The position numbers and the translations under genes were made by a program. DNA of 17,124 nucleotides, taken from Butyrivibrio sp. (GTDB lineage Bacteria > Bacillota > Clostridia > Lachnospirales > Lachnospiraceae). Shown piece by piece: positions 7,650-15,995 of this stretch. The stretch is taken from assembly GCA_024688095.1 (NCBI GenBank), contig JAILEJ010000054.1, forward strand, positions 1-17,124, written 5' to 3'. The notes below the pieces were generated by a model that worked only from the letters and a program-made list of their open reading frames with translations, was not told the origin of the DNA and ran no database searches. Position 1 is the first letter of the stretch. Every line of letters starts with the position of its first letter.

Positions 7650-7736
7650 AAAAGAACTTATTGTAAATAATCATTTGGTTAATGCTTTGTTCTATAAACA
7701 TTGCATTTACTGTGAGTATTAACAATAAGTTCTTTT
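7650..7736. terminator. Bidirectional terminator-like inverted repeat between convergent operons
   Basis: AAAAGAACTTATTGT (7650-7664) and ACAATAAGTTCTTTT (7722-7736) are perfect 15-bp inverted arms. The 57-nt interior contains a smaller AATGC/GCATT stem (7681-7685, 7703-7707). T-rich tracts follow on both strands, so it can end both niaR and the convergent kinase operon. The loop is unusually long for an intrinsic terminator and the stem is AT-rich. Confidence 0.5.
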
Positions 7737-7752
7737 ATTTATATTTTATATA

Positions 7753-7827
7753 CTATTTCTTCCAGCTATATTTAGTATTTCTCTTTAGTTTTTCCTGATA
7801 TTTTTCTTTATACTTTTCTTGATACAT
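7753..7827 (-). CDS. Possible 24-residue lysine/tyrosine-rich small ORF
   Basis: An ATG at 7827, 11 nt after the stop of the hybrid kinase, opens 24 codons ending at TAG 7753. The peptide begins MYQEKYKEKYQEKLKRN and ends KYSWKK; it is strongly basic with a YxEK periodicity. There is only a weak GAAG before the ATG. In AT-rich DNA a frame this short can arise by chance, so I rate it low. It is recorded because it follows a peptidase-kinase operon directly. Confidence 0.2.
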   Translation of the reverse strand: MYQEKYKEKYQEKLKRNTKYSWKK

Positions 7828-7838
7828 TTTACTTCAGG

Positions 7839-10800
7839 TTATTTCATATAATCAAGAAGGCCATCATGGTCAACGTTTCTTATCATCTCCTTCATCTTTT
7901 CAATTTTTTCCTTATCCTCATCCTTTAATGAAAAGTCTTTTAACATATTAATGATGCCTTCTGCAGATTTAAAATCATATGCTGAAACAAACTCTTTTAC
8001 TCCTTCATAAATTCCCTGCAGAGTCGCTTCATCAACAATAGGCTTTAAGTTATCTTCGTTAAAAGATGTATCTTTTTCTCTTTCTTCATTGTCTAATTCA
8101 TCAAGAACTTTTTTCATGTTATCTGCCATTTTTCTAAAATCATCCAGCAGTCCCTGAGTCTCTTTATTTATCAGGTCTATATTTTCTTCATCACCGCATT
8201 TTTCCAGAAAGGCCGCTTTTTCAGAAAGAGATATTGCACCCACAAATCTTGCTGCAGACTTAAGCCCATGAACCTGAATCGTATAATTTTTTATCTCTCC
8301 ATTCTTTTGATATTCTTCTATCTTTACCGGTTGTATCTTTGCAGAATTTACAAAATCACCTATAGTCGAAAGAAGAATTTCCAAATCGTTTCCACAGCTT
8401 AATAATGCCGAATTAACATCCATATCAGGTATAGAGGAAAGTAGCTCAATCTTATGAACATCACTTAAATCGGCTGTAATGTCATCATTTAAATTCCTAT
8501 CAGTCCTTTTTCTATTTGCGCTGTTATTTTTGTCATTGACAGATTCTTCATCCAAATTTTGTTCTAATTCATGTTTTAATTCCTCAGGAAGATAATTCCT
8601 TACCAAATTTATAAGCTTAACCGAGTCTATCGGTTTAGTAATATAATCATCAAAACCTTCACTCAGAAACATTTCCCTTGCTCCTGAAATAGCATTTGCA
8701 GTTAATACAATGCAAGGTGCTCCCTTGGAAAGATTTTCGCTTTGCTCTTCAAATGCATGCAGCGTTTCAACACCATCCATTTCAGGCATTCTATGGTCAA
8801 TAAACAAAATATCATATTTATTTGTTTTAACCATTTCCAGTGCTTCTCTTCCGCTTTCTGCCGTATCAATCTTCGCCAAAACAGGTTTTAAGAGTCCTTT
8901 GGCAACAGTAAGGTTTGCCGGTGTATCATCAACTATAAGCATCCTTGCATCCGGAGCAGTGAATTTAATTTTATATGTATTTCTCTTTCCCAGATTTTTC
9001 TTATATCTTTCAGTATAATTTCCAAGTTTTTCTCCTGATCGTACTCCCTGAATAACTTCAAATGAAAATGTTGATCCTTCTCCATATACACTTTCCACAT
9101 TGAGAGTAGAGCCCATCATATCAAGAAGTCTTCGAACTATACTCATGCCAAGCCCGGTTCCTTCTATATTTCTGTTTCTTTCTTCTTCTATTCTTTCAAA
9201 TGGTATGGTAAGTTTATTTAAGTCCTGTTCCTTAATTCCAATTCCCGTATCTATTATGCTGAATTTTAGCATGATAGGCTCATATCCCTTAAGGCACCAT
9301 CTGTCCTCTTTTAATGTCAAAACTTCCCCATCAGCATTTGTATAAGTTATTTCTGAGACCTTTTCAATTTCATCTGGTTTGGCTTTTCTTGAACTAACAC
9401 GTAGTGTTACAGAACCTTTTTCTGTATATTTAACTGCATTCGTTAATATATTAAGTACGCATTGTTTAACTCTTATTTCATCACCATATAGCAGTATCGG
9501 AATAGATTCATCTACTTCAACCTTTAACTCTAGTCCCTTATTTTGGGCCCTTTGAGATATCATATTGACAAGGTCATTAATAGCCGAGCTTATATCATAT
9601 TCAACTGTAATAATATTGATCTTTCCAGCATCAAGTTTGGACGAATCCAGAATATCATTTATAAGTCCAAGCAAGGTATTGCCTGCACTCTTTATATCAT
9701 TTGCATAATTATATATCGCGTCATCATCCGTTTCCCGCATGATAATCTCATCCATTCCAAGAATTGCATTTAGTGGTGTTCTTATTTCATGAGAGACATT
9801 AGACAAGAAATTACTCTTTGCTTCATTAGCAGCTCTGGCAATTTTTAGCTCATTTTTTTGCTCCTGGATATCATCCATATCTATCCTAAGCTCAGCTGCT
9901 CTTCTAAGATTCTCAAGTACAAGTGCATTATTTTTGCTCTGATAATCAAAATATTTTTGCATTGCCTTGAAGGTAGCTTCATCATCATTATTCTTTTTTG
10001 CTATTATAATTTGTATATTTGAAATATATACACCAAAATTTGGATTATCCTTTGCAATTTCAGATTTGATCATTATTTCATTTATCTGTGCCGCCTGGGA
10101 ATAAGCCCCTATTTTGAGAAGAAAGAAAGTCAGATTTACTATATGCATAAAAAATGGTGGTGAAGGATTATGCATCTTTATAATATCAATAAATTCATTT
10201 ACAGCTTTATCACGTTCCTCTATTTTAAAAGAAACATGGAGTGCCATTACATGAAAAGCATATATCAATGCAGTATTTGGGCAATCATAACGAGGCTCAT
10301 ATTTCTTTTCTCTTTCTATACTTTTGTTGTAGCATTCAATCGCCTTATCAAATCTTCCCATAAAGATATAGCACTGTCCCAACATACAATATGCCATATC
10401 CATTCCATCGCTTCCAAAATAGTCATTATCGGAATTTCTATCTTCATTTTTTTCATAATATTCAACTGATTTTAGTCCATATTCCAGAGCCGTATCTATA
10501 TCATTTACCATAATATAAAAGCCCGAAAAATAATAATGTACAAGTGCTATAATATAGGGATCATTTTGAAGATTAGCATAATGTCTTGCCAGTAAGAAAT
10601 AGTCCATATTGAGATTAAATTGCCCATAGTTATTTGCATCCACACCAAGAAGAGTATAGCCGGATGAAAGGGCAGGATACATTTTAGTGTTTTTCAGAAG
10701 TTCTATCGACTGCTGCATAGTCTCTCTAAATCTATAATAATACTTGTGAGACGCATTAAAAAAAATAGCCATATGAAAATATCCAACACCTTCATATTCT

Positions 10801-11033
10801 ATATTATTCATGCTTCTTGCAAGTTTTATTATTTCATTAGCATAATTAATTCGCTTCGGATCAGATTCAAATATAATTCGAAGTTTTCTTAAATTCTCCG
10901 TTATATACGCTGTTTTTTCTTCACCTGACATTTGACTTACTTTCTCATCTGTAAGCTCACATTCACATAATTCAGGTTCCTCAAAAGTTAATCTGTCTTC
11001 AAATTTATTGTTTTTGTTAGACACATCACCCAT
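7839..11033 (-). CDS. Cytoplasmic hybrid sensor histidine kinase: TPR-like sensor, HisKA, HATPase, receiver, Hpt
   Basis: The 1064-residue protein has no membrane segment or signal peptide, so it senses an internal signal. Residues about 40-370 are helical TPR-like repeats (GRFDKAIECYNKSIE at 226-240 is a clear TPR). A short coiled coil (about 375-405) leads to HisKA with phospho-acceptor H415 in SHEIRTP. The ATP-binding domain has the N box at N532, DTGIG from D595 and GTGLG (625-629). The receiver (about 697-815) has D701/D702, phospho-acceptor D746, T778 and K800. An Hpt domain follows with H922 (VHGLKSAARF). Residues about 996-1064 are an extra helical tail. This forms a complete internal phosphorelay His-Asp-His. 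GAGG precedes the ATG by 7 nt. It lies 9 nt after a receiver protein, in an operon with pepF. The signal is not known. Confidence 0.93.
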   Translation of the reverse strand: MGDVSNKNNKFEDRLTFEEPELCECELTDEKVSQMSGEEKTAYITENLRKLRIIFESDPKRINYANEIIKLARSMNNIEYEGVGYFHMAIFFNASHKYYYRFRETMQQSIELLKNTKMYPALSSGYTLLGVDANNYGQFNLNMDYFLLARHYANLQNDPYIIALVHYYFSGFYIMVNDIDTALEYGLKSVEYYEKNEDRNSDNDYFGSDGMDMAYCMLGQCYIFMGRFDKAIECYNKSIEREKKYEPRYDCPNTALIYAFHVMALHVSFKIEERDKAVNEFIDIIKMHNPSPPFFMHIVNLTFFLLKIGAYSQAAQINEIMIKSEIAKDNPNFGVYISNIQIIIAKKNNDDEATFKAMQKYFDYQSKNNALVLENLRRAAELRIDMDDIQEQKNELKIARAANEAKSNFLSNVSHEIRTPLNAILGMDEIIMRETDDDAIYNYANDIKSAGNTLLGLINDILDSSKLDAGKINIITVEYDISSAINDLVNMISQRAQNKGLELKVEVDESIPILLYGDEIRVKQCVLNILTNAVKYTEKGSVTLRVSSRKAKPDEIEKVSEITYTNADGEVLTLKEDRWCLKGYEPIMLKFSIIDTGIGIKEQDLNKLTIPFERIEEERNRNIEGTGLGMSIVRRLLDMMGSTLNVESVYGEGSTFSFEVIQGVRSGEKLGNYTERYKKNLGKRNTYKIKFTAPDARMLIVDDTPANLTVAKGLLKPVLAKIDTAESGREALEMVKTNKYDILFIDHRMPEMDGVETLHAFEEQSENLSKGAPCIVLTANAISGAREMFLSEGFDDYITKPIDSVKLINLVRNYLPEELKHELEQNLDEESVNDKNNSANRKRTDRNLNDDITADLSDVHKIELLSSIPDMDVNSALLSCGNDLEILLSTIGDFVNSAKIQPVKIEEYQKNGEIKNYTIQVHGLKSAARFVGAISLSEKAAFLEKCGDEENIDLINKETQGLLDDFRKMADNMKKVLDELDNEEREKDTSFNEDNLKPIVDEATLQGIYEGVKEFVSAYDFKSAEGIINMLKDFSLKDEDKEKIEKMKEMIRNVDHDGLLDYMK

Positions 11034-11042
11034 ACTAATTCC

Positions 11043-11810
11043 TCACTTACTATTTGCAAAAAAATCATCTATCTGCCTGATAAGTTCATTTGGAGGAAGT
11101 GTTTTTAGCAGATAGTTAACAGGTTTAAGAGAAACTGCTTTTATTACACTTTCTTTATCACTTTTTCCTGTAAGGAACATGACAGGAATGGATGATAATT
11201 TAATATCCTGTCTGAGCATTTTTAAAATCTGCGGTCCATCTGCAACAGGCATTTCATAATCCAGAAGAATTAAATCAACGGGTTGTTTTAACAAAAATGA
11301 AATGCCATTCATTCCAGATGACGCAATAAATACACGATATTTTTTCTCTAATTGTGATTCTAATAAGTGGAGCGTTGTAGGATTGTCATCTATGATAAGT
11401 ATTTTTTTACGTTCTGCCTGCTTTTCACCTTCGGAAACAGCATTTTCAAGCTCAGCAGCGAGAGATGACACATTAAGCGGTCGTACAAAAGTATTCTTTA
11501 TAATTTCCTTTGGAATATATTCACCCGCCGTATCAAGTTCATCAGGATTACCTATCATAAAAAAGAAAATTCTCTTTTCTACAATTGAATCCTTGATATA
11601 GATAAGCTGTTCAGACATATCTCCTACAGAACTATCTAGATACATAACCCATATAAAAGGAAGATTATCCTCATCCAGTCGACTAATTTCTGTAATATCA
11701 GGACTTGTCTGAATAACATTAAAATTCTCATCCTTTAATCCATTAGCAATAGCTGTGACCATAAAACTCTTTTTATCACCTATTAATAGAACTCTTTTGC
11801 TATTATCCAT
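11043..11810 (-). CDS. Response-regulator-like protein with a pseudo-receiver and an intact receiver domain
   Basis: The 255-residue protein has two CheY-like domains and no DNA-binding output. Residues 1-125 have a receiver fold pattern but lack the acidic pair (LLIGDKK) and have R110 in RPLN where the conserved lysine is expected; D59 is the only candidate acceptor, so the domain is probably a pseudo-receiver. Residues 135-255 are an intact receiver: D141/D142 in IIDDN, phospho-acceptor D184 in LLDYEMP, T214 and K236. It most likely takes phosphate from the Hpt of the kinase encoded 9 nt downstream. A strong purine-rich ribosome site (AGAGGTGGAG) precedes ATG 11810, and the pepF stop is 15 nt upstream. 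Confidence 0.85.
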   Translation of the reverse strand: MDNSKRVLLIGDKKSFMVTAIANGLKDENFNVIQTSPDITEISRLDEDNLPFIWVMYLDSSVGDMSEQLIYIKDSIVEKRIFFFMIGNPDELDTAGEYIPKEIIKNTFVRPLNVSSLAAELENAVSEGEKQAERKKILIIDDNPTTLHLLESQLEKKYRVFIASSGMNGISFLLKQPVDLILLDYEMPVADGPQILKMLRQDIKLSSIPVMFLTGKSDKESVIKAVSLKPVNYLLKTLPPNELIRQIDDFFANSK

Positions 11811-11825
11811 TGCTCCACCTCTGTC

Positions 11826-13631
11826 TTATTCGTGTAACATTAAAGTTTCCATATCTGTTATAGCTTTGCCAAATACTTCAAGTGCTTCATCAATCGGTTC
11901 TCTAGTAGATAAATCTACACCAGCTATCTTTAAAAGGCTTACAGGATCTTGTGTACATCCACTCTTTAGGAATTCAAAATATTTATCAACAACAGGTTTG
12001 CCCTCTTCAAGAATTCTATGTGCTATAGCAACAGCCGCAGAAAAACTCGTAGCATACTGATATACATAGAAATTGTAATAGAAATGTGGTATTCTGCACC
12101 ATTCATAAGCTATAAGCTCATCAGAAACCATATCATTTCCAAAATACTGTTTATTTAAATCATAATACGTTTTTGATAAACTATCAAAAGTTAGAGGCAT
12201 ACCTTCCTCAGCCATTTTGTTAGTTTTTCTCTCAAACTCTTCAAACATTGTCTGTCTGTACAAAGTGCTCTTAAAGCTCTCAAGGTAATGATTTATAAGA
12301 TAAGCTTTCTCTTCTTTTGATTTTGAATTTTTAAGAAGATATTCAAGCAGTAATATTTCATTTGTTGTTGAGGCAACTTCTGCAACAAATATCTTATAGT
12401 TTGAATCGAGATAATGCTGTGCATGCTCTGAATACCAGGTATGCATTGAATGTCCCATCTCATGAACAAGTGTAAATACATCATCAAGAGTATTATTGTA
12501 ATTCAAGAGCATATACGGATGAACTCCATATACGCCTGAAGAATATGCACCACCGCGCTTTCCTTCATTCTCAATAACATCTATCCATCTATTGTCATAA
12601 CTTTCTTTGACTATTTTTACATATTCTTCACCAAGAGGTGCAAGTGCCTTTAATGAAATCTCTTTAGCTTCTTCATAGGTTACCTTTGCATCATAGTTAC
12701 TGATCATTGGTGCATATACGTCATACATATGAAGTTCATCTACACCAAGAAGCTTCTTTCTAAGAGATACATATCTGTGCATCTTATCAAGTCCATTATG
12801 TACACTTTCAATCAGATTATCACACACAAAAGGTGCTATATTGTTTGAATCTACAGCTGCTTCAAATGTAGAATTATATTTTCGGGCCTTGGCATAAAAA
12901 ATCTGCTGTTTTACCTGTCCATCATACAAAGCAGCCCATGTATTTCCATATTCTTTATATCTTTCATAGAATTTCTCAAAAGCTTCTTTTCTGAGCTCTC
13001 TGTCAGTAGACATCTGCAAAGGTACAAATCTGCCATTAGAAAGCGTTATAACATTTCCTTCAACGTCCTTAATTGATGGAAATTTAAGGTCTGCATTAAT
13101 AAGCATTGAAAAAGCATTTCCAGCTGTATCTGCCATTTCTCCTGATGATGCAAGAAGCGCCTCCATTTCTTTAGATAACGAATGTTCTCTGGCTCTCTGT
13201 ATTTCCTTTATAACCACTCTATATTTTTCAAGTTTTGGTTCCTGTTTAAATAATGTGTCTATATATTCCGGTTCCTTTTCAAGTATCTCAGGATCAATAA
13301 ATGATAATTTCTCATATATCTTGTTTGATTCTCCGGATGCCTTCAGATCAAGTTCCTGTCCTTCAACATCTGCAGTATCCTGATCATGCCTCATACTTGC
13401 ATAATTAACATATCTTGAAAGTGTCAACATACAGTTCTCATATAACTCAAGTACTTTATATAATGTTTCTCCAGATTCTGCAATTTTTCCTTCATTTTCC
13501 TTTATTTTACTTGCAAGTCCTGCAGCTTTTTGTATATCCTTTTCCCATTCTTCTTTATTCTCGTATATATCTTCCAGGCGCCATGTAAGTTCTGGCTTAA
13601 CCTCATTTCTCTTAGGCAATCTGTTCTCCAT
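11826..13631 (-). CDS. pepF: Oligoendopeptidase F, M3 zinc metallopeptidase
   Basis: PepF cleaves short peptides (roughly 7-17 residues in characterised members) in the cytoplasm. From ATG 13631 the chain has 601 residues, the normal family length. The zinc site is HEMGH at 390-394 (LVHEMGHSMHTWYS), with the third ligand E418 in VAEVAST. No signal peptide is seen. The frame continues upstream to a TTG at 13673, but AAGGGA 10 nt before ATG 13631 and the usual N-terminus MENRLPKRNEV favour the shorter form. It is the first gene of an apparent operon with a receiver protein and a TPR hybrid kinase (15-nt and 9-nt gaps). I see no convincing promoter upstream. Confidence 0.95.
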   Translation of the reverse strand: MENRLPKRNEVKPELTWRLEDIYENKEEWEKDIQKAAGLASKIKENEGKIAESGETLYKVLELYENCMLTLSRYVNYASMRHDQDTADVEGQELDLKASGESNKIYEKLSFIDPEILEKEPEYIDTLFKQEPKLEKYRVVIKEIQRAREHSLSKEMEALLASSGEMADTAGNAFSMLINADLKFPSIKDVEGNVITLSNGRFVPLQMSTDRELRKEAFEKFYERYKEYGNTWAALYDGQVKQQIFYAKARKYNSTFEAAVDSNNIAPFVCDNLIESVHNGLDKMHRYVSLRKKLLGVDELHMYDVYAPMISNYDAKVTYEEAKEISLKALAPLGEEYVKIVKESYDNRWIDVIENEGKRGGAYSSGVYGVHPYMLLNYNNTLDDVFTLVHEMGHSMHTWYSEHAQHYLDSNYKIFVAEVASTTNEILLLEYLLKNSKSKEEKAYLINHYLESFKSTLYRQTMFEEFERKTNKMAEEGMPLTFDSLSKTYYDLNKQYFGNDMVSDELIAYEWCRIPHFYYNFYVYQYATSFSAAVAIAHRILEEGKPVVDKYFEFLKSGCTQDPVSLLKIAGVDLSTREPIDEALEVFGKAITDMETLMLHE

Positions 13632-13853
13632 GCAAAATAATCCCTTTCCTGTGCATTTTATAAATAATTTCAAATAATACGAATAGTCTTTTTACGTAAT
13701 AATTCATTAAATTCAAATTATCTCTTATTGTCATGTTTACAATATAGTTTTACACCATTTTTATCTAGTATATCATTTTTTATGCGGCTTGTTAGCATCA
13801 TATAACATTATTTTTTATTGTTTTATATGCTTTTAAGACTTATTTCACATAAG

Positions 13854-13935
13854 AAAGAATTTCGCATAATACAAAAAAGAATTTCGCTTTCGAAATTCCA
13901 GCGCACGAGGGGTTTACGCAAGCAATAAACTCCTC
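13854..13935. repeat. Composite repeat element: 12-bp direct repeat plus two hairpins
   Basis: AAAGAATTTCGC occurs at 13854-13865 and again at 13876-13887. The second copy opens a perfect hairpin, GAATTTCG (13879-13886) with CGAAATTC (13891-13898) and a 4-nt loop; on the minus strand it is followed by TTTTTTG and so looks like an intrinsic terminator. A second hairpin, GAGGGGTTTA (13907-13916) with TAAACTCCTC (13926-13935), has one G-T pair and a 9-nt loop. The segment is richer in G and C than its flanks and may be an interspersed element. Confidence 0.55.
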
Positions 13936-13944
13936 TCCAATTAA

Positions 13945-13984
13945 ATAAAAAAGTCCTACACAAGTTATACACCTGTGTAGGGCT
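13945..13984 (-). terminator. Intrinsic terminator of the bcd-etfB-etfA operon
   Basis: AGTCCTACACA (13952-13962) and TGTGTAGGGCT (13974-13984) pair along 11 bp, with one mismatch readable as a G-T wobble and an 11-nt loop. On the minus strand the stem is followed by a T-rich run (TTTTTTATTT, 13951 downward). It lies about 70 nt after the etfA stop codon. Confidence 0.8.
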
Positions 13985-14053
13985 CTTAAAACTTCAGCTT
14001 AAAAATTCTCAGATTAATTAACCCGACTATATTAAGCAACAATATTTTTAAAA

Positions 14054-15103
14054 TTACTTCTTCTCAGCGAGAGCTTCAGCAATCTTCTTTGTAAGTTCAG
14101 GAACGATCTTATTAAGATCTCCAACTACACCATAATCAGCTACATCAAAGATAGGTGCATTAGCATCCTTATTGATAGCAATGATGATATCTGATTCTTC
14201 CATACCTGCAACGTGCTGGATTGCTCCAGAAATACCAATTGCGAAGTAAAGCTGTGGACGAACAGTCTTACCTGTCTGACCAACCTGAAGATCCTTTGGC
14301 TTCCAGCCAGCATCTACTACTGCACGTGAGCATGAAACTGTTCCGTGAAGTACTTCTGCAAGATCATCAAGAATCTTGAAGTTCTCAGGACTTCCAACAC
14401 CACGACCACCAGATACAAGGATCTTAGCATCCTGAATGTCAGCTACATCTGAAACTTCCTTAACAATCTTAACGATTTCTGTATAGCAATCGTTCTTAGC
14501 GAATCCAGGATTGAATTCGATAACTTCAGCCTTTGCACCCTTTACAGGAGTAATCTTCTGCATAACACCAGGACGAACTGTAGCCATCTGTGGACGGTAA
14601 TCAGGACAAGCGATTGTAGCTATTGTGTTACCACCAAATGCAGGACGAGTCATGAGAAGCTGATTGTGCTTCTGTTCCTTACCTGGAAGTGCTACAAGTG
14701 GGAAGTCACCAATCTCAAGCTGTGTACAGTCAGCTGTAAGACCTGTGTGAAGTCTTGCTGATACACGAGGACCAAGGTCACGTCCGATAGCTGTAGCTCC
14801 TACAAGAAGGATCTCTGGCTTATATTCATTTACTACTGATGAAAGAGCATGTGCATATGGCTCTGTTCTATAATCTTTAAGTTCAGGATCATCTACTACG
14901 ATAACTCTGTCAGCACCATACTCAGCAAGCTGGTCTACAAGACCTTTAACATCACTACCTACGAGAACGGCTGTTACTTTCTTTTCTTCAAGGCTCTGTG
15001 CCAAATCTTTTGCTTTACCCAGAAGCTCCAATGCAATGTTACTAAGTTCATTGTCTACCTGCTGAGCAAAGATATATACACCCTTATATTCTTCTAAAGA
15101 CAT
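14054..15103 (-). CDS. etfA: Electron transfer flavoprotein alpha subunit
   Basis: EtfA pairs with EtfB and passes electrons to butyryl-CoA dehydrogenase; in clostridia the complex bifurcates NADH electrons between crotonyl-CoA and ferredoxin. The chain has 349 residues. The N-terminal half is the ETF nucleotide fold. The C-terminal half is the alpha-FAD domain with SGGRGVG (231-237), SRAVVD (259-264), QVGQTGKTV (273-281), GISGAIQH (290-297), INKDANAPIF (310-319) and DYGVVGD (323-329). AAGGAG lies 6 nt before ATG 15103. It is last in the bcd-etfB-etfA operon, 30 nt after etfB. No extra ferredoxin domain is fused at the N-terminus. Confidence 0.97.
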   Translation of the reverse strand: MSLEEYKGVYIFAQQVDNELSNIALELLGKAKDLAQSLEEKKVTAVLVGSDVKGLVDQLAEYGADRVIVVDDPELKDYRTEPYAHALSSVVNEYKPEILLVGATAIGRDLGPRVSARLHTGLTADCTQLEIGDFPLVALPGKEQKHNQLLMTRPAFGGNTIATIACPDYRPQMATVRPGVMQKITPVKGAKAEVIEFNPGFAKNDCYTEIVKIVKEVSDVADIQDAKILVSGGRGVGSPENFKILDDLAEVLHGTVSCSRAVVDAGWKPKDLQVGQTGKTVRPQLYFAIGISGAIQHVAGMEESDIIIAINKDANAPIFDVADYGVVGDLNKIVPELTKKIAEALAEKK

Positions 15104-15133
15104 TTGTTTCTCCTTTTCTCTAATACAATAAGT

Positions 15134-15940
15134 TTAGATAACGTGTTTCTCTTTAAGCTTTCCGAGAATGTAATCAACTGATTCATCAGGAGTATCAAAT
15201 TGCTTTGTCTCTCCCTTACCCTTAGCAACTTTATCAGAAGCCTTAGCGATAACTGTTGGTGATCCCTTAAGACCGATATTAGAATCATCTACATCCTTAA
15301 GGTCATTTCTGCCCCAAACTGTAACTTTGTCTGAACCATCTTCCTTCTTCTCGAATGCTCCAAAGATTCCGCCTGGTGTCATATATCTTGGGTCATTTAA
15401 CTCTGAAAGAGCTGTTACAAGACATGGCATCTTTGCTTTAACAATATGATATCTATCTTCAAACTGACGCTTAACTTCTACACAGTCACCATCAATCTTG
15501 ATTTCTTCTGCGTAAGAAATTACAGGGATTCCAAGGTGCTCAGAAATCTGAGGACCAACCTGTGCTGTATCACCATCGATAGCCTGACGACCTGTGATAA
15601 TAAGATCATAGTCAAGATTTCTAAGTGCACCAGCAAGTGTTGTTGATGTAGCCCATGTATCAGCTCCACCAAGTACTCTATCTGTTACAAGGATACCTTC
15701 ATCAGCACCCATTGCAAGAGCTTCACGAAGGACTGCATCAGCCTTAGGAAGACCCATAGTTACAACTGTAACCTTTACTCCATACTCATCTTTAAGTCTA
15801 AGTGCTGCCTCAAGACCAGCCTTATCATCTGGGTTCATGATAGCAAGCATTGCTGCTCTATCCAGTGTTCCATCGGGTTTAAACTTAACTCCACCCTTTG
15901 TATCAGGAACCTGCTTAACGCATACTACTACGTTCTTCAT
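15134..15940 (-). CDS. etfB: Electron transfer flavoprotein beta subunit
   Basis: EtfB is the partner of EtfA and holds the second cofactor site, FAD in bifurcating ETFs and AMP in ordinary ones. The 268-residue chain shows CVKQVPD (7-13), MNPDD (35-39), GADTWATS (92-99) and the ETF-beta signature RQAIDGDTAQVGP (118-130). The association with an adjacent butyryl-CoA dehydrogenase suggests the bifurcating type; this is inferred from context. GAGGTG lies just before ATG 15940. It sits between bcd (55-nt gap) and etfA (30-nt gap). Confidence 0.97.
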   Translation of the reverse strand: MKNVVVCVKQVPDTKGGVKFKPDGTLDRAAMLAIMNPDDKAGLEAALRLKDEYGVKVTVVTMGLPKADAVLREALAMGADEGILVTDRVLGGADTWATSTTLAGALRNLDYDLIITGRQAIDGDTAQVGPQISEHLGIPVISYAEEIKIDGDCVEVKRQFEDRYHIVKAKMPCLVTALSELNDPRYMTPGGIFGAFEKKEDGSDKVTVWGRNDLKDVDDSNIGLKGSPTVIAKASDKVAKGKGETKQFDTPDESVDYILGKLKEKHVI

Positions 15941-15995
15941 TTATTCACCTCATTCCTGCACCACTTCGAGTGCATAGTGTTTATATTATTGTCAA

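Larger units (their letters stand above)
13632..14053. other. Gene-free region between pepF and etfA
   Basis: This 422-nt stretch has no supportable gene. The pepF-proximal part (13632-13850) is very AT-rich and must carry the pepF promoter, but no -35/-10 pair stands out. The etfA-proximal part (13854-13984) is a dense array of direct and inverted repeats ending in the etfA terminator, listed separately. Confidence 0.8.

Noticed and set aside
13632..13673. TTG start for pepF giving 615 residues
   Set aside because: The added residues are not typical for PepF and AAGGGA is placed for ATG 13631.
15941..15995. Small CACT/AGTG hairpin between bcd and etfB
   Set aside because: The stem is only about 4 bp with no T run; it is too weak to call a terminator or processing site.
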